From Micromonospora sp. WMMD1102 (GTDB taxonomy: Bacteria > Actinomycetota > Actinomycetes > Mycobacteriales > Micromonosporaceae): a stretch of 64,000 bases of DNA. The notes beneath the pieces were generated by a model. It was not told the DNA's origin and searched no databases. It saw nothing but the letters and a program-made list of their open reading frames with translations. The DNA lies in assembly GCF_029626265.1 (NCBI RefSeq), contig NZ_JARUBN010000001.1, positions 868,001 through 932,000 on the forward strand, read 5' to 3'. Position numbers and translations under genes: made by a program. This document shows positions 8,260 to 15,990 of the stretch, piece by piece (the first letter of the stretch is position 1; each line of letters begins with the position of its first letter).

Positions 8260-8454
8260 CTCGCCCGGCGGGTGGATCGCCGCCCGAGAATGTCACCGAC
8301 GGCACCCCACCCGACGCCGGTTCCGCCGACCCTGCCGGTCCTGCCGGAGCACGCGGTGCCGCCCGCCGTCGTCCCCGCCCTCCGCCCTCCGCCCCACACC
8401 CACCCCCGGTGACCTCCGACCGAGGCGCCGCCGACGTGGCTGCCGGCAGCTCGA

Positions 8455-8505
8455 CCTGGACAGCAGAGGCGTTACCGAAGGGTGGTAACGCCTCTGCTGT
8501 CCAGG
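8455..8505. terminator. Perfect 22-bp stem hairpin
   Basis: The left arm (8,455-8,476) and right arm (8,484-8,505) pair perfectly over 22 bp around a seven-base GAAGGGT loop. There is no T-tract, as is common for actinobacterial terminators. It separates the CGNR gene from the carrier-protein operon. A perfectly matched stem of this length is unusually strong and could also act on either strand. Confidence 0.8.
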
Positions 8506-8713
8506 CCGGTGGCCGGGCGGCGGTGTGGGGCCGGGCGGGGTGTGGGGCCGGTGGTGTCGGCAGCGTTGCCGTGATGACGGCCGTCTTCGCTGCCCGGTGC
8601 ACGGGCTCCCGTTGGGTCACAGGCTGCTTCCGGGCCGCTTCCACCGGACTGACCAGCATCGATAACGGCTAGGCAGTCGGCACCGGTAGATAGGTGCATC
8701 TTCCGGGGGCATT

Positions 8714-8743
8714 GAGTAGTGCGCGACTGGCCATCGGAGTACC
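8714..8743 (+). promoter_or_regulatory. GAGTAGC-type heptamer pair ahead of the core operon (putative SARP site)
   Basis: GAGTAGT at 8,714 (within TTGAGTAGT) and GAGTACC at 8,737 are 23 bp apart. TAGCTT begins ten bases after the second copy, and the operon's first ATG is at 8,789. SARP activators are known to bind direct heptamers spaced 11 or 22 bp, a few bases upstream of the -10 box. The same heptamer recurs ahead of 22,857, 43,197 and 45,876. Confidence 0.5.
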
Positions 8744-8788
8744 GCCTCCCGACTAGCTTCATATCTGGCCGATAAGGGAGGTTCGGCA

Positions 8789-9493
8789 ATGCGCACAGAG
8801 GATGCTGTCCTGCCGCGATCGCAAGATATCGCGGAAAAGGGATGGAGTCACGGACGACTACCGGTATCCGCGAACGCCGATTGGCGGGAATTCGCGAGTG
8901 CCTGGGACGATCTGCCGATCGACCCGTACGTCAGACCGAGTCACCGCACGTCACGGTACCGCCGTCTGGGGCGGCTGCTGGCGCGCGGCGACGGCTCGGT
9001 GGAGCGCCTGCCGACCGGGGCGTTCGTCCAGGGTAGGGACGTCAACCGGGTCTACGGCGGGCAGGTCAGGGTGTTCGAGCCACTGCTGGGGAAGACGCAT
9101 GACAACGCGACTTTCCAGGCGACGATCGCCCACGACCTCGATCTGGTACGGCAGGTGGAGGAGAAGGAGACGGAGTGGGTCATCACGGTGCACGCGATTC
9201 GTGTGATAGCCACCGGTGACGCTGCTTCGGCGCCGGCGCCGGAGGGGCGTCACAGTGACGGTCACGACTACGTGATCATGCACCTCGTCGGTCGGGAGAA
9301 CTGCCTCGGCGGGCTGAGTCGGCTGTTCCGGAAAGGCGAGGACGTGCCGCTGTTCGAGCACACGCTCCTGGCCCCGATGGAAACGCTGGTGCTGAACGAC
9401 CGGACGATGGAGCACGAGGTTACGCCCATCGTCCCGGGCGGTTCGTCGACCGCCATTCGGGACATGATGATTGTCGATTTCGAGCGGGCCTGA
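8789..9493 (+). CDS. 2-oxoglutarate/Fe(II) dioxygenase, isoleucine-dioxygenase-like family
   Basis: The 234-residue protein matches the family of small 2OG-Fe dioxygenases that hydroxylate free amino acids (the IDO type). The iron ligands are visible as the HxD motif in PEGRHSDGHDYVIMHLVGREN and a distal His in TMEHEVTPIV. The C-terminal IRDMMIVDFE segment, with its Arg, is the usual 2-oxoglutarate-binding end. GGGAGGTTCGGCA precedes the ATG. It is the first gene of an eleven-gene coupled operon containing the amino-group carrier protein. The likely role is hydroxylation of an amino acid before or after carrier loading. The substrate cannot be read from sequence. Confidence 0.88.
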   Translation: MRTEDAVLPRSQDIAEKGWSHGRLPVSANADWREFASAWDDLPIDPYVRPSHRTSRYRRLGRLLARGDGSVERLPTGAFVQGRDVNRVYGGQVRVFEPLLGKTHDNATFQATIAHDLDLVRQVEEKETEWVITVHAIRVIATGDAASAPAPEGRHSDGHDYVIMHLVGRENCLGGLSRLFRKGEDVPLFEHTLLAPMETLVLNDRTMEHEVTPIVPGGSSTAIRDMMIVDFERA

Positions 9494-9512
9494 GAAATCC
9501 GGAGGGATCCCC

Positions 9513-9698
9513 ATGGTGAATGTGACGACGGCACCCGCCTGCGTGGCGTGCGACACCGACATCGCCGTACCGGACGAGACCGAACTGGGCGACATCCTGT
9601 CCTGCCGCGGTTGCGGGCAGGAGCACGAGGTCATCGACCTGGACCCGGCGGTCCGGCTCGACCGCGCGCCCGAGGTGGAGGAGGACTGGGGTGAATGA
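9513..9698 (+). CDS. LysW-type amino-group carrier protein (AmCP)
   Basis: The 61-residue acidic protein has two zinc-binding pairs, Cys10-x-x-Cys13 and Cys31-x-x-Cys34, and the hallmark C-terminus EEDWGE. In this family the gamma-carboxyl of the last Glu is joined to the alpha-amino group of the substrate, which stays protected while its side chain is modified. The ATG at 9,513 has GGAGGG eight bases upstream. The next gene, the matching ligase, overlaps the stop by eight bases. AmCPs act in lysine/arginine synthesis of some bacteria and archaea and, in actinomycetes, in secondary pathways such as vazabitide A. The transketolase and sulfotransferase in the same operon mark this as a secondary-metabolism copy. 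Confidence 0.96.
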   Translation: MVNVTTAPACVACDTDIAVPDETELGDILSCRGCGQEHEVIDLDPAVRLDRAPEVEEDWGE

Positions 9699-10572
9699 GA
9701 CGGCCGATGTGCTGGTCTCGGTCACCATCGTGCGTCCGGAGGAGCGGCTGCTCCTCCGGGCGCTCCGGGCGACCGGACTGACCGCGCGGTCGGTGACGCC
9801 TCGGCACACCGCCGCGATCCTCAACGGCGCCGTGCCACGACCGCGAGCGGTGCTGCTGCGCAACGTCTCGCACCGGGAACTGGCCGCGATGTCGGACCGG
9901 TTCGAGCAGGCCGGCATCGAGACGCTCAACACGCCGGGGGCGGTACGCCTCTGCCTCTCCAAGGACCTGCAGGCGATCGCGTTCGCCCGCTCCGGCGTAC
10001 CGCACCCGACGACACACGTGGCGTTCTCCGTCGAGCAGGTCGGCGAGTACGTCGCCGCGCTCGGCGGGGACGCGGTGCTCAAACCGATCAGCGGGTCGTG
10101 GGGTCGGGGCGTGGTTCGCGTCTCCGACGACGCCCAGTTGGACGCCTGGGCCGGTGGCCGGGAGGGGCTGGACCCCAGGGGCACGAACTTCCCGGTGGTG
10201 GTGCAGCAGTACGTGCCGAAGCCCGGCTACAACCTGCGGGTACACGTCGTCGGCCACCGGCCGGTGGTGGCGTACCGGCAGATCAGTCCCGGGCTGTGCA
10301 CCAACACCCACCAGGGCGGCCTGGTGGAGCCGGTGCCGGTGACGGACCGGGCGCGCGAACTCTGCGACCGGGTCGTCGACTGCTTCGGTCCGGGCTTCTA
10401 CGGCATCGACCTGGTGGAGTCGGTGGAGACCGGCGAGATGTGGGTGCTGGAGGTCAACACCAACCCCGACTTCGCCCGCTCCTCCGAGATCCACGGGGTG
10501 GACATCCCCGGCCACGTCGCCGAGTACGTCCGGGACCGGGTGTTCGCCACTATACCGAGCGGGGTGGCCTGA
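9691..10572 (+). CDS. AmCP-amino acid ligase (LysX/RimK-type ATP-grasp)
   Basis: The 293-residue protein has the ATP-grasp order: LCLSKDLQAIAFARSGVPHPTT (hinge), DAVLKPISGSWGRGVVRV (nucleotide lid with catalytic Lys and Gly-rich loop), VVQQYVPKPGYNLRVHVVG, and the metal-binding end GFYGIDLVE...WVLEVNTNPDF. It should join the alpha-amino group of glutamate, or a related acid, to the C-terminal Glu of the carrier protein using ATP. The GTG start at 9,691 lies inside the end of the carrier gene after a GGTGGAGGAGGA site, ensuring coupled synthesis. Whether the substrate is Glu or alpha-aminoadipate cannot be settled here; the transketolase route favours Glu. Confidence 0.93.
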   Translation: MNETADVLVSVTIVRPEERLLLRALRATGLTARSVTPRHTAAILNGAVPRPRAVLLRNVSHRELAAMSDRFEQAGIETLNTPGAVRLCLSKDLQAIAFARSGVPHPTTHVAFSVEQVGEYVAALGGDAVLKPISGSWGRGVVRVSDDAQLDAWAGGREGLDPRGTNFPVVVQQYVPKPGYNLRVHVVGHRPVVAYRQISPGLCTNTHQGGLVEPVPVTDRARELCDRVVDCFGPGFYGIDLVESVETGEMWVLEVNTNPDFARSSEIHGVDIPGHVAEYVRDRVFATIPSGVA

Positions 10573-11603
10573 TGGGCGACGACCGGATTACCGTGGCGGT
10601 CCTCGGCGGCAGCGGGTTCATCGGTGCCGAGCTGATGCGGCTGCTGGCCGCGCACCCGCAGGTGGAGCCGAAGTTCGTCTCCTCGGCCCGGCACGCCGGA
10701 CAGCGGGTCGGGCAGGTGGTGCCGGGGCTGCGGAACTCCCCGGTGGGCGAGCACCGGATGCGTGGGCTGGACGAGATGTCCAAGGTGGACGTGGCGGTGG
10801 CGTGCCTGCCCAACGGGACGCTGCCGACCGTGCTGGAGGAGGTCTCGGCAAACGCCGACCTTGTGGTCAACGTGGCCGGGGACTACCGGCTGCGCCAACC
10901 CGACGAGATCGCCAAGCACTATCCCGAGTCGGCCGGCGGCTGGCGGCACCCGATCCCGTACTGGGTGCCGGAGTTCTGCGCCAAGCCGACCGAGCCGGTG
11001 CTGAACCTGCCCGGCTGCATGGCGGCCTCGACGCTTTACGCGATCTATCCGCTGTTCCAGGCCGGGGTGGCCGCACCACAGGTGGTGGTGGACGCCAAGA
11101 CCGGGTCCAGCGGGAGCGGCAGCGGCAGCGTCGAGCACCCGGCGATCCGGGACGGGAACGTGCGGGTGCACCGGCTGCACGGGCACCGGCACGCCCCCGA
11201 GGTGCGGCAGGCGATCACCGACCTGACCGGGAACACCCCGGACATCCAGTTCTCCACGTTCAGCCTGCCGGTCGCCCGGGGCGTCATGGTCAGCGCGTAC
11301 GGGCGGCTGAACCCGGGTGCCGGGATCGGCGACGTACGGCGGGCGTTCGCGCGGGCGTACGCGGACACGCCGTTCGTTCGGATGGCGAACGGGCGTACCC
11401 CGATGGCGCTGCCGATGCTCAAGACCGTCGTCGGCTCCAACGTCGCCGAGGTCGGCGTGGCGGTCGAGGACGACCGCTGGGTGTCGGTCTGCACGCTCGA
11501 CAACCTGATCAAGGGCGGTGCGGGGCAGGCGGTGCAGGCCCTGAACCGCGTCTACGGCCTGGACGAACGACTGGGACTTCCGGAGGCAGGGGGATGGCCG
11601 TGA
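10572..11603 (+). CDS. AmCP-gamma-glutamyl phosphate reductase (LysY/ArgC type)
   Basis: The 343-residue NADPH-dependent reductase starts with GDDRITVAVLGGSGFIGAELMRLL (Rossmann GxxGxxG). The nucleophilic Cys is in LNLPGCMAASTLYA, followed by DAKTGSSGSG and the catalytic His region HRHAPEV, all typical of N-acetyl-glutamyl-phosphate reductases. It would reduce the carrier-bound acyl phosphate to a semialdehyde, the acceptor for the transketolase. The ATG overlaps the preceding TGA by one base (TGATG). Compared with housekeeping ArgC, its placement beside the carrier and kinase assigns it to the carrier-bound pathway. Confidence 0.93.
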   Translation: MGDDRITVAVLGGSGFIGAELMRLLAAHPQVEPKFVSSARHAGQRVGQVVPGLRNSPVGEHRMRGLDEMSKVDVAVACLPNGTLPTVLEEVSANADLVVNVAGDYRLRQPDEIAKHYPESAGGWRHPIPYWVPEFCAKPTEPVLNLPGCMAASTLYAIYPLFQAGVAAPQVVVDAKTGSSGSGSGSVEHPAIRDGNVRVHRLHGHRHAPEVRQAITDLTGNTPDIQFSTFSLPVARGVMVSAYGRLNPGAGIGDVRRAFARAYADTPFVRMANGRTPMALPMLKTVVGSNVAEVGVAVEDDRWVSVCTLDNLIKGGAGQAVQALNRVYGLDERLGLPEAGGWP

Positions 11604-13441
11604 TGAACAACGCCGCTCTGTCGGCCGTCTCCCCGTACTCGCCGCTCTACGTGGTGAAGGTGGGGAGCGCGAGCCTGCGCTATCCGGCGATCTACGACGA
11701 ACTCGCCGTCCTGCGGGACGGCGGTGCCCGAATCCTGCTGGTCTGCGGCGGTGCCGCCGACATCGCCGACTACTACGCCAGCCTGGACCGTCCGATGCGG
11801 ACGGTGACGCTGGCCGGCGGAGACGAGGTCCGGTACTGCCCGCCCGACGAGATGCCGTACATCGTCGCGGCCTACGAGCGGCTGACGCTGCCCCGGGTAC
11901 GCGACGAACTGGGCAGCCGCGGCCTGACCGTCTTCGGCGGAACCGCCAGCGCCGAGGCGCTGGTCAGCGGCACCCCGAACCGTCCGCTGCGGGTGGTCGA
12001 CGGTGGCCGGCAGCGGCTGGTCCGGGACCACCGGGCCGGGGTGGTCTGCGAGGTGGCGGTGTCCCGGCTGGCGGCGCTGCTCACCGCGTTCGACGTGGTC
12101 TGCGTCTCGCCGCCGGTCGCCGCCGACGACGGGGGCGCGCCGATAAACGTCGACGCCGACGTGCTCGCCGCCGAACTCGCCCGCGCACTCGACGCCGACC
12201 ACCTGCGACTGGTGACGGGTACGCCGGGACTGCTGGCCGATCCGGCGGACCGGTCCAGCACGCTGCCACACCTGGGCCGGGGCGACGGCATGACGTACGC
12301 CAAGGGGCGGATGCGGCAGAAGGTCCGCGCCGCCGAACTGGCCCTTTCCGGTACGCCCGACGTGGCGATCACCGGCCCGCACACCGTCAACGCGTACCGG
12401 GCCACCCGGTTCTGGCGGGCCCCGGCGCCGGAGCCGGACCTGGACCTGCTGGCCCGGATGGTGGAGATCTCCTCGGTCTCCGGCGACGAGCGGGAGCTGG
12501 GGCTGTTCCTGCTCGACTGGCTCACCGAGCGGAAGGTGCCGGCGATGCTGGACGGGGCCGGCAACCTGGTCGCGACCCGCGGCTCCGGCCCGCGCACCCT
12601 GCTGATGATCGGGCACATGGACACGGTGCCGTACCGCTGGCCGGCGGCCTGGGACGGTGACACGCTCACCGGCCGGGGCTGCGTCGACGCCAAGGCGAGC
12701 CTGGCGGTCTTCCTGGAGACCCTGGCCGAGCTGGACGTACCCGAGGACGTGACGGTGCGGGTCGTCGGCACGGTGGAGGAGGAACGCACCGCGGCCGGTG
12801 CGCTCTTCGCCCGGGACCACTACCCGGCCGACGCGGTGGTCGTCGGCGAGCCGAGCGGTGCCGGCGCGGTCACCATCGGCTACCACGGGGTCTGCAAGGT
12901 CCGGGTCCGGGTCGAGCAGTCCGCCGGGCACACCGCCGGGCAGGGCCGGCGCACCGCCGGCAGCCGGCTCGTCGACGTGATCGGCGAGGCGGAGACCGAG
13001 GTCGGCAAGCGCAGCCCGGAGGCACTCTTCGCGGTGCTGGGCCTGGCCGCGGGCGGCTCCGGCGCGACCCAGACCGCCTCGGCGGTCCTGGACGTGCGGG
13101 TGCCGCCACAGGTCGAGGTGGACGAACTGCTGCCCGCCTTCGGCGACGCGGAACTCCTGCTGGCCACCCCGGCGGTCAGCACCCCCCGGACCGACCCGCT
13201 GGTGCGCGCCTTCACCCGCGCCCTGCGGGCGGTCACCGGGGGTCCACCCCGGCTGCTGGCCAAGAAGGGCAGCAGCGACATGAACACCCTCGCCACCACC
13301 TGGCGGGGCGTGCCGATGGTGGCGTACGGGCCGGGCGACGCCAGCCTCGACCACACGCCGGACGAGCGGATCTCGGCCGGCGAGTACCGGCAGGCCAGGG
13401 CGGTGCTGTCCGCAGCGGTACGGGATTGGTGTGAGCGCTGA
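11594..13441 (+). CDS. Fusion of AmCP-glutamate kinase (LysZ/ArgB) and M20 releasing hydrolase (LysK)
   Basis: This is a single uninterrupted 615-residue frame. Residues 1-275 are an amino-acid kinase domain (YVVKVGSASL, ILLVCGGAADI, INVDADVLAAELA, GRMRQKVRAAELAL). After a roughly 10-residue linker, residues 285-615 are an M20 metallopeptidase with all expected metal ligands: His341 and Asp343 (GHMDTV), Asp365, Glu395/Glu396, Glu419 and His587 (LDHTPDE). The first domain would phosphorylate the carrier-bound side-chain carboxylate. The second would hydrolyse the finished amino acid off the carrier Glu. These activities are normally on separate proteins and act at opposite ends of the pathway. 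The ATG at 11,594 overlaps the reductase gene by ten bases. Confidence 0.92.
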   Translation: MAVMNNAALSAVSPYSPLYVVKVGSASLRYPAIYDELAVLRDGGARILLVCGGAADIADYYASLDRPMRTVTLAGGDEVRYCPPDEMPYIVAAYERLTLPRVRDELGSRGLTVFGGTASAEALVSGTPNRPLRVVDGGRQRLVRDHRAGVVCEVAVSRLAALLTAFDVVCVSPPVAADDGGAPINVDADVLAAELARALDADHLRLVTGTPGLLADPADRSSTLPHLGRGDGMTYAKGRMRQKVRAAELALSGTPDVAITGPHTVNAYRATRFWRAPAPEPDLDLLARMVEISSVSGDERELGLFLLDWLTERKVPAMLDGAGNLVATRGSGPRTLLMIGHMDTVPYRWPAAWDGDTLTGRGCVDAKASLAVFLETLAELDVPEDVTVRVVGTVEEERTAAGALFARDHYPADAVVVGEPSGAGAVTIGYHGVCKVRVRVEQSAGHTAGQGRRTAGSRLVDVIGEAETEVGKRSPEALFAVLGLAAGGSGATQTASAVLDVRVPPQVEVDELLPAFGDAELLLATPAVSTPRTDPLVRAFTRALRAVTGGPPRLLAKKGSSDMNTLATTWRGVPMVAYGPGDASLDHTPDERISAGEYRQARAVLSAAVRDWCER

Positions 13442-14217
13442 TGAACGAGACCGATCTGCTCAACGAACAGGCTGCCCGAGCCCGCCGGCTGGTGGTCGAG
13501 ATGGCCGGCAGCCCGGTCGGCTGCCACCTCGGCGGCAGCCTCTCCGTGCTGGACATCCTGGTGGCCGCCTACGCGGTCGCCCGGTCCCGGCCCGGCACCG
13601 AGGTGGTGCTGAGCAAGGGACACGCCGCCGCCGCGCTCTACGCGGTACTGCACGAGAACGGTGTCATCCCGGAGAACCCGGCGCCGCGCTACGGCCAGGC
13701 GGGGTCGCCGTACACCGGTCATCCAGGTCCGAAGGTCCCCGGGGTGCGGTTCCCGACCGGCAGTCTCGGGCACGGGCTCGCCTACGCCGTCGGCTGGGCG
13801 CTCTCCCGGCAGCTGCTCGGGCAGCCCGGCGGCGCCATCGCGGTGGTCGGCGACGGTGAGCTCCAGGAGGGCCTGGTCTGGGAGGCGCTCCAGGTCGCCC
13901 ACGCGAAGCGGGTGACCGGACTGACCGTGGTGGTGGACGTGAACGGTGGCCAGAACGACGGCTACGTCGCGGACATCTCGCCGCTGACCGATCTGCCGGC
14001 CCGGCTGACCGCGTTCGGCTTCGACGTGATCGAGGTGGACGGCCACGACATCGACAAGCTGATGGCGGCGATGGCGCCCACCGACCGGCCGAAGGCGGTG
14101 CTGGCCGCCACGGTCAAGGGCAAGGGCGTGCCGGCGACCGAGGGCAAGGCGGGCTCGCACTACGTCAAGGTGAGCCCGGCCCGGGCCAGACAGTGGAAGG
14201 CGGCGATCCGGCCATGA
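13441..14217 (+). CDS. Transketolase, N-terminal (TPP-binding) subunit
   Basis: The 258-residue protein contains the thiamine diphosphate motif GDGELQEGLVWEALQVA...VVVDVNGGQNDG and earlier TPP/substrate residues in LSKGHAAAALYAVL and PTGSLGHGLAYAVG. It covers only the first third of a standard transketolase; the partner gene follows with an ATGA overlap. With the next subunit it would move a two-carbon ketol unit from a sugar phosphate onto the carrier-bound aldehyde. In known AmCP clusters this makes a seven-carbon hydroxy-keto amino acid. The start is a TGATG overlap with the kinase-hydrolase fusion. Confidence 0.95.
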   Translation: MNETDLLNEQAARARRLVVEMAGSPVGCHLGGSLSVLDILVAAYAVARSRPGTEVVLSKGHAAAALYAVLHENGVIPENPAPRYGQAGSPYTGHPGPKVPGVRFPTGSLGHGLAYAVGWALSRQLLGQPGGAIAVVGDGELQEGLVWEALQVAHAKRVTGLTVVVDVNGGQNDGYVADISPLTDLPARLTAFGFDVIEVDGHDIDKLMAAMAPTDRPKAVLAATVKGKGVPATEGKAGSHYVKVSPARARQWKAAIRP

Positions 14218-15098
14218 TGTCGGCACGAGACGCGTACAAGGCCGAGCTGACCGAGCTGGCCGAGGCCGACCCGCGGATCGTCTGCCTGGAGGCCGACCTC
14301 GGCGGTGCCAAGCACGGCTTCCAGGAGCGGATCCCGGACCGGTTCCTCAACCTGGGCATCGCCGAGGCGTCCGCGGTGGACATCGCCGTCGGGCTCGCCT
14401 CGGCCGGGCTGCGCCCGTTCCTCAGCACCTTCGCCACCTTCGCGATGTTCCGGGCCGCCGAGAGCGTCAAGCTGGGGCTCGGCTACCTCGGTGCGCCGGT
14501 GGTGCTGGTCTGCCCGTACGGCGGGGTGTCCGGAGCCTGGTTCGGGCCCACCCACCACTGCCTGGAGGACCTGGCCGTGGCGCAGAGCCTGCCGGGGCTG
14601 CGGATCGCCGTACCGGCCGGCGAGGCCGAGACCCGGGAGGTGATCCGCACGGCGGCGGCCGGCGACCGGCCGTGCTACGTGCGGCTGGCCCGCAACGACG
14701 TCTTCGACGTCCCGCTGGTGCCGGCCGCCCGGGGCACGGTCAGCTGGCTCAACCCGATCACCGAGGGGACCTGCCTGGTCTCGATCGGGGAGAAGCCGAC
14801 CGAACTCTGTGCCGCCGCCACCGAGCAGCGGCCCGAGCTGGGCCACGCCCACCTGTGCTGGGTGGACGCCGAGAGCCTCGCCGAGGTCGTACCGCAGCTG
14901 GCCGGCGCCCGCCGACTGGTGGTGGTGGAGGAGCACCGCGGGGCCGGCAGCGTCGCCGCCACGCTGGCGCTGATGCTGCCCGGCCGGGACGTACGCGGGG
15001 TGAACGCCGGCACCGACTGGCCGACCGAGGGCGGCAGCCACGACGAGACCCTCGCCGCGCTCGGCCTGACCGTGTCCGCCGTACTGCAAGCCGCCTAA
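14214..15098 (+). CDS. Transketolase, pyrimidine-binding/C-terminal subunit
   Basis: The 294-residue protein corresponds to the second and third transketolase domains. The cofactor-activating Glu is in RFLNLGIAEASAVDIAVGLASAG, followed by the FLSTFATFAMFRAAE helix and a C-terminal domain (CLVSIGEKPTELCAAA...). The ATG at 14,214 overlaps the preceding TGA (ATGATG), and the MMSARDAYKAELTEL start fits the family better than the longer upstream frame. Split transketolases of this kind recur in actinobacterial secondary clusters. Its stop lies within a strong ribosome site for the HK97-fold gene. Confidence 0.95.
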   Translation: MMSARDAYKAELTELAEADPRIVCLEADLGGAKHGFQERIPDRFLNLGIAEASAVDIAVGLASAGLRPFLSTFATFAMFRAAESVKLGLGYLGAPVVLVCPYGGVSGAWFGPTHHCLEDLAVAQSLPGLRIAVPAGEAETREVIRTAAAGDRPCYVRLARNDVFDVPLVPAARGTVSWLNPITEGTCLVSIGEKPTELCAAATEQRPELGHAHLCWVDAESLAEVVPQLAGARRLVVVEEHRGAGSVAATLALMLPGRDVRGVNAGTDWPTEGGSHDETLAALGLTVSAVLQAA

Positions 15099-15103
15099 GG
15101 AGA
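15097..15103 (+). promoter_or_regulatory. Near-ideal ribosome binding site before the HK97-fold gene
   Basis: AAGGAGA lies five bases before the ATG at 15,109. Most other genes of this operon rely on stop/start overlaps. A stand-alone strong site at this one gene would raise its output relative to its neighbours, as expected for a shell protein needed in many copies. Confidence 0.7.
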
Positions 15104-15108
15104 TCCAG

Positions 15109-15990
15109 ATGGCCACAACCATGCAGCCCAGCGCCACCGCGCTGGAGGTCACCCGCCAGACGCTGGCCGACCCGGCACTGACCCGGCGCAGTCCGGGTGA
15201 GGAGTTCGCCTGGGCGGTCGCGCAGGAGAAGGACGGCGCGGACCTCGTCGTGCCGATCCGTGCCCACCTGACCGCGTCGTTCCCGCTCTTCGCGACCCGG
15301 CCCCGCTACACGGTCCGCCACCTGCTGAAGGTGGCCTCCGTCTCCGACCGTACCCTCGCGTTCGTCCGGGAGGCGCCGAAGGCCGGGTACGGCGCCGCCG
15401 GCAACACCTACGCGACCACGCCCGAGTCCGGCTTCCGGCCCAGTGTCGAGTACGCCGAGCTGACCGAGATGACCGTCACGGTGCCGGTACCCGACGGTCT
15501 GCGCCACGACCCGGCCCTGCTCGCCGCGTTCGTCGACTACCGGGTGCTGGTCCGGCTCGGTGTGGTGGAGAACCAGGCGCTGCTGCACGGCACCGCCGAC
15601 CACCGGATCGAGGGCCTGCTCAACCTGCCCGAGATCCGCCGGGCGCCGTTGCGCGGCGACCTCGGTGCGGCGCTGACCGAGGCGGCCGGCACGGTCGAGG
15701 AGACCGGCGGCTCCTGCGACGGGATCGTGGTGCATCCGGCGCACTACTGGGAGCTGGTCCGGGACGGCTACCTCGGCCGACTCGGCGAGGCGGGCATCAA
15801 GGTGTCCCGTACCCGGATGATGCCGCGCGGTCAGGCGCTGCTCGGCGACTTCCGGGCGGCGGTCACGCTGCTCGACCCGGGCAACTCGTCGCTGGCGATC
15901 GTCGGCGACGCGATCGAGGCCCGCACCTGGGCCGGCCTCGCCGTGCACCTGCCGCAGCACTTCCTCCTGTTGGGAGGTGACCGGGAATGA
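15109..15990 (+). CDS. HK97-fold capsid/encapsulin-like protein (natural-product encapsulin type)
   Basis: The 293-residue protein follows the pattern of HK97-fold major capsid proteins: an N-arm/E-loop region (residues 60-115), the strand EYAELTEMTVTVPVPDGLRHD (114-134), the long helix with VVENQALLHGT and GLLN (152-172), the P-domain segment DGIVVHPAHYWELVRDGYLG (204-223), and MPRGQALLGDFRAAVTLLD (238-256). It lacks the roughly 100-residue scaffold (delta) domain of phage capsids. No portal, protease, terminase or tail gene lies nearby. A computational survey has described encapsulins embedded in natural-product clusters, and this gene fits that group. Its place between transketolase and sulfotransferase suggests it encloses or organises pathway enzymes. 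No cargo-loading peptide is obvious on its neighbours. Confidence 0.85.
   Translation: MATTMQPSATALEVTRQTLADPALTRRSPGEEFAWAVAQEKDGADLVVPIRAHLTASFPLFATRPRYTVRHLLKVASVSDRTLAFVREAPKAGYGAAGNTYATTPESGFRPSVEYAELTEMTVTVPVPDGLRHDPALLAAFVDYRVLVRLGVVENQALLHGTADHRIEGLLNLPEIRRAPLRGDLGAALTEAAGTVEETGGSCDGIVVHPAHYWELVRDGYLGRLGEAGIKVSRTRMMPRGQALLGDFRAAVTLLDPGNSSLAIVGDAIEARTWAGLAVHLPQHFLLLGGDRE

Larger units (their letters stand above)
8260..8788. other. Intergenic region with terminator and promoter of the core operon
   Basis: There is no gene here. It holds a perfect 22-bp stem hairpin (8,455-8,505) and, near the 3' end, a GAGTAGT/GAGTACC heptamer pair at 8,714 and 8,737, followed by TAGCTT (8,754-8,759) as a possible -10 element. 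The ribosome site of the dioxygenase gene, GGGAGG, lies about 10 bp before the ATG. Confidence 0.6.

Noticed and set aside
15109..15990. Prophage remnant
   Set aside because: The capsid-fold gene is translationally integrated in the operon and no portal, terminase, protease, integrase or tail gene is nearby.
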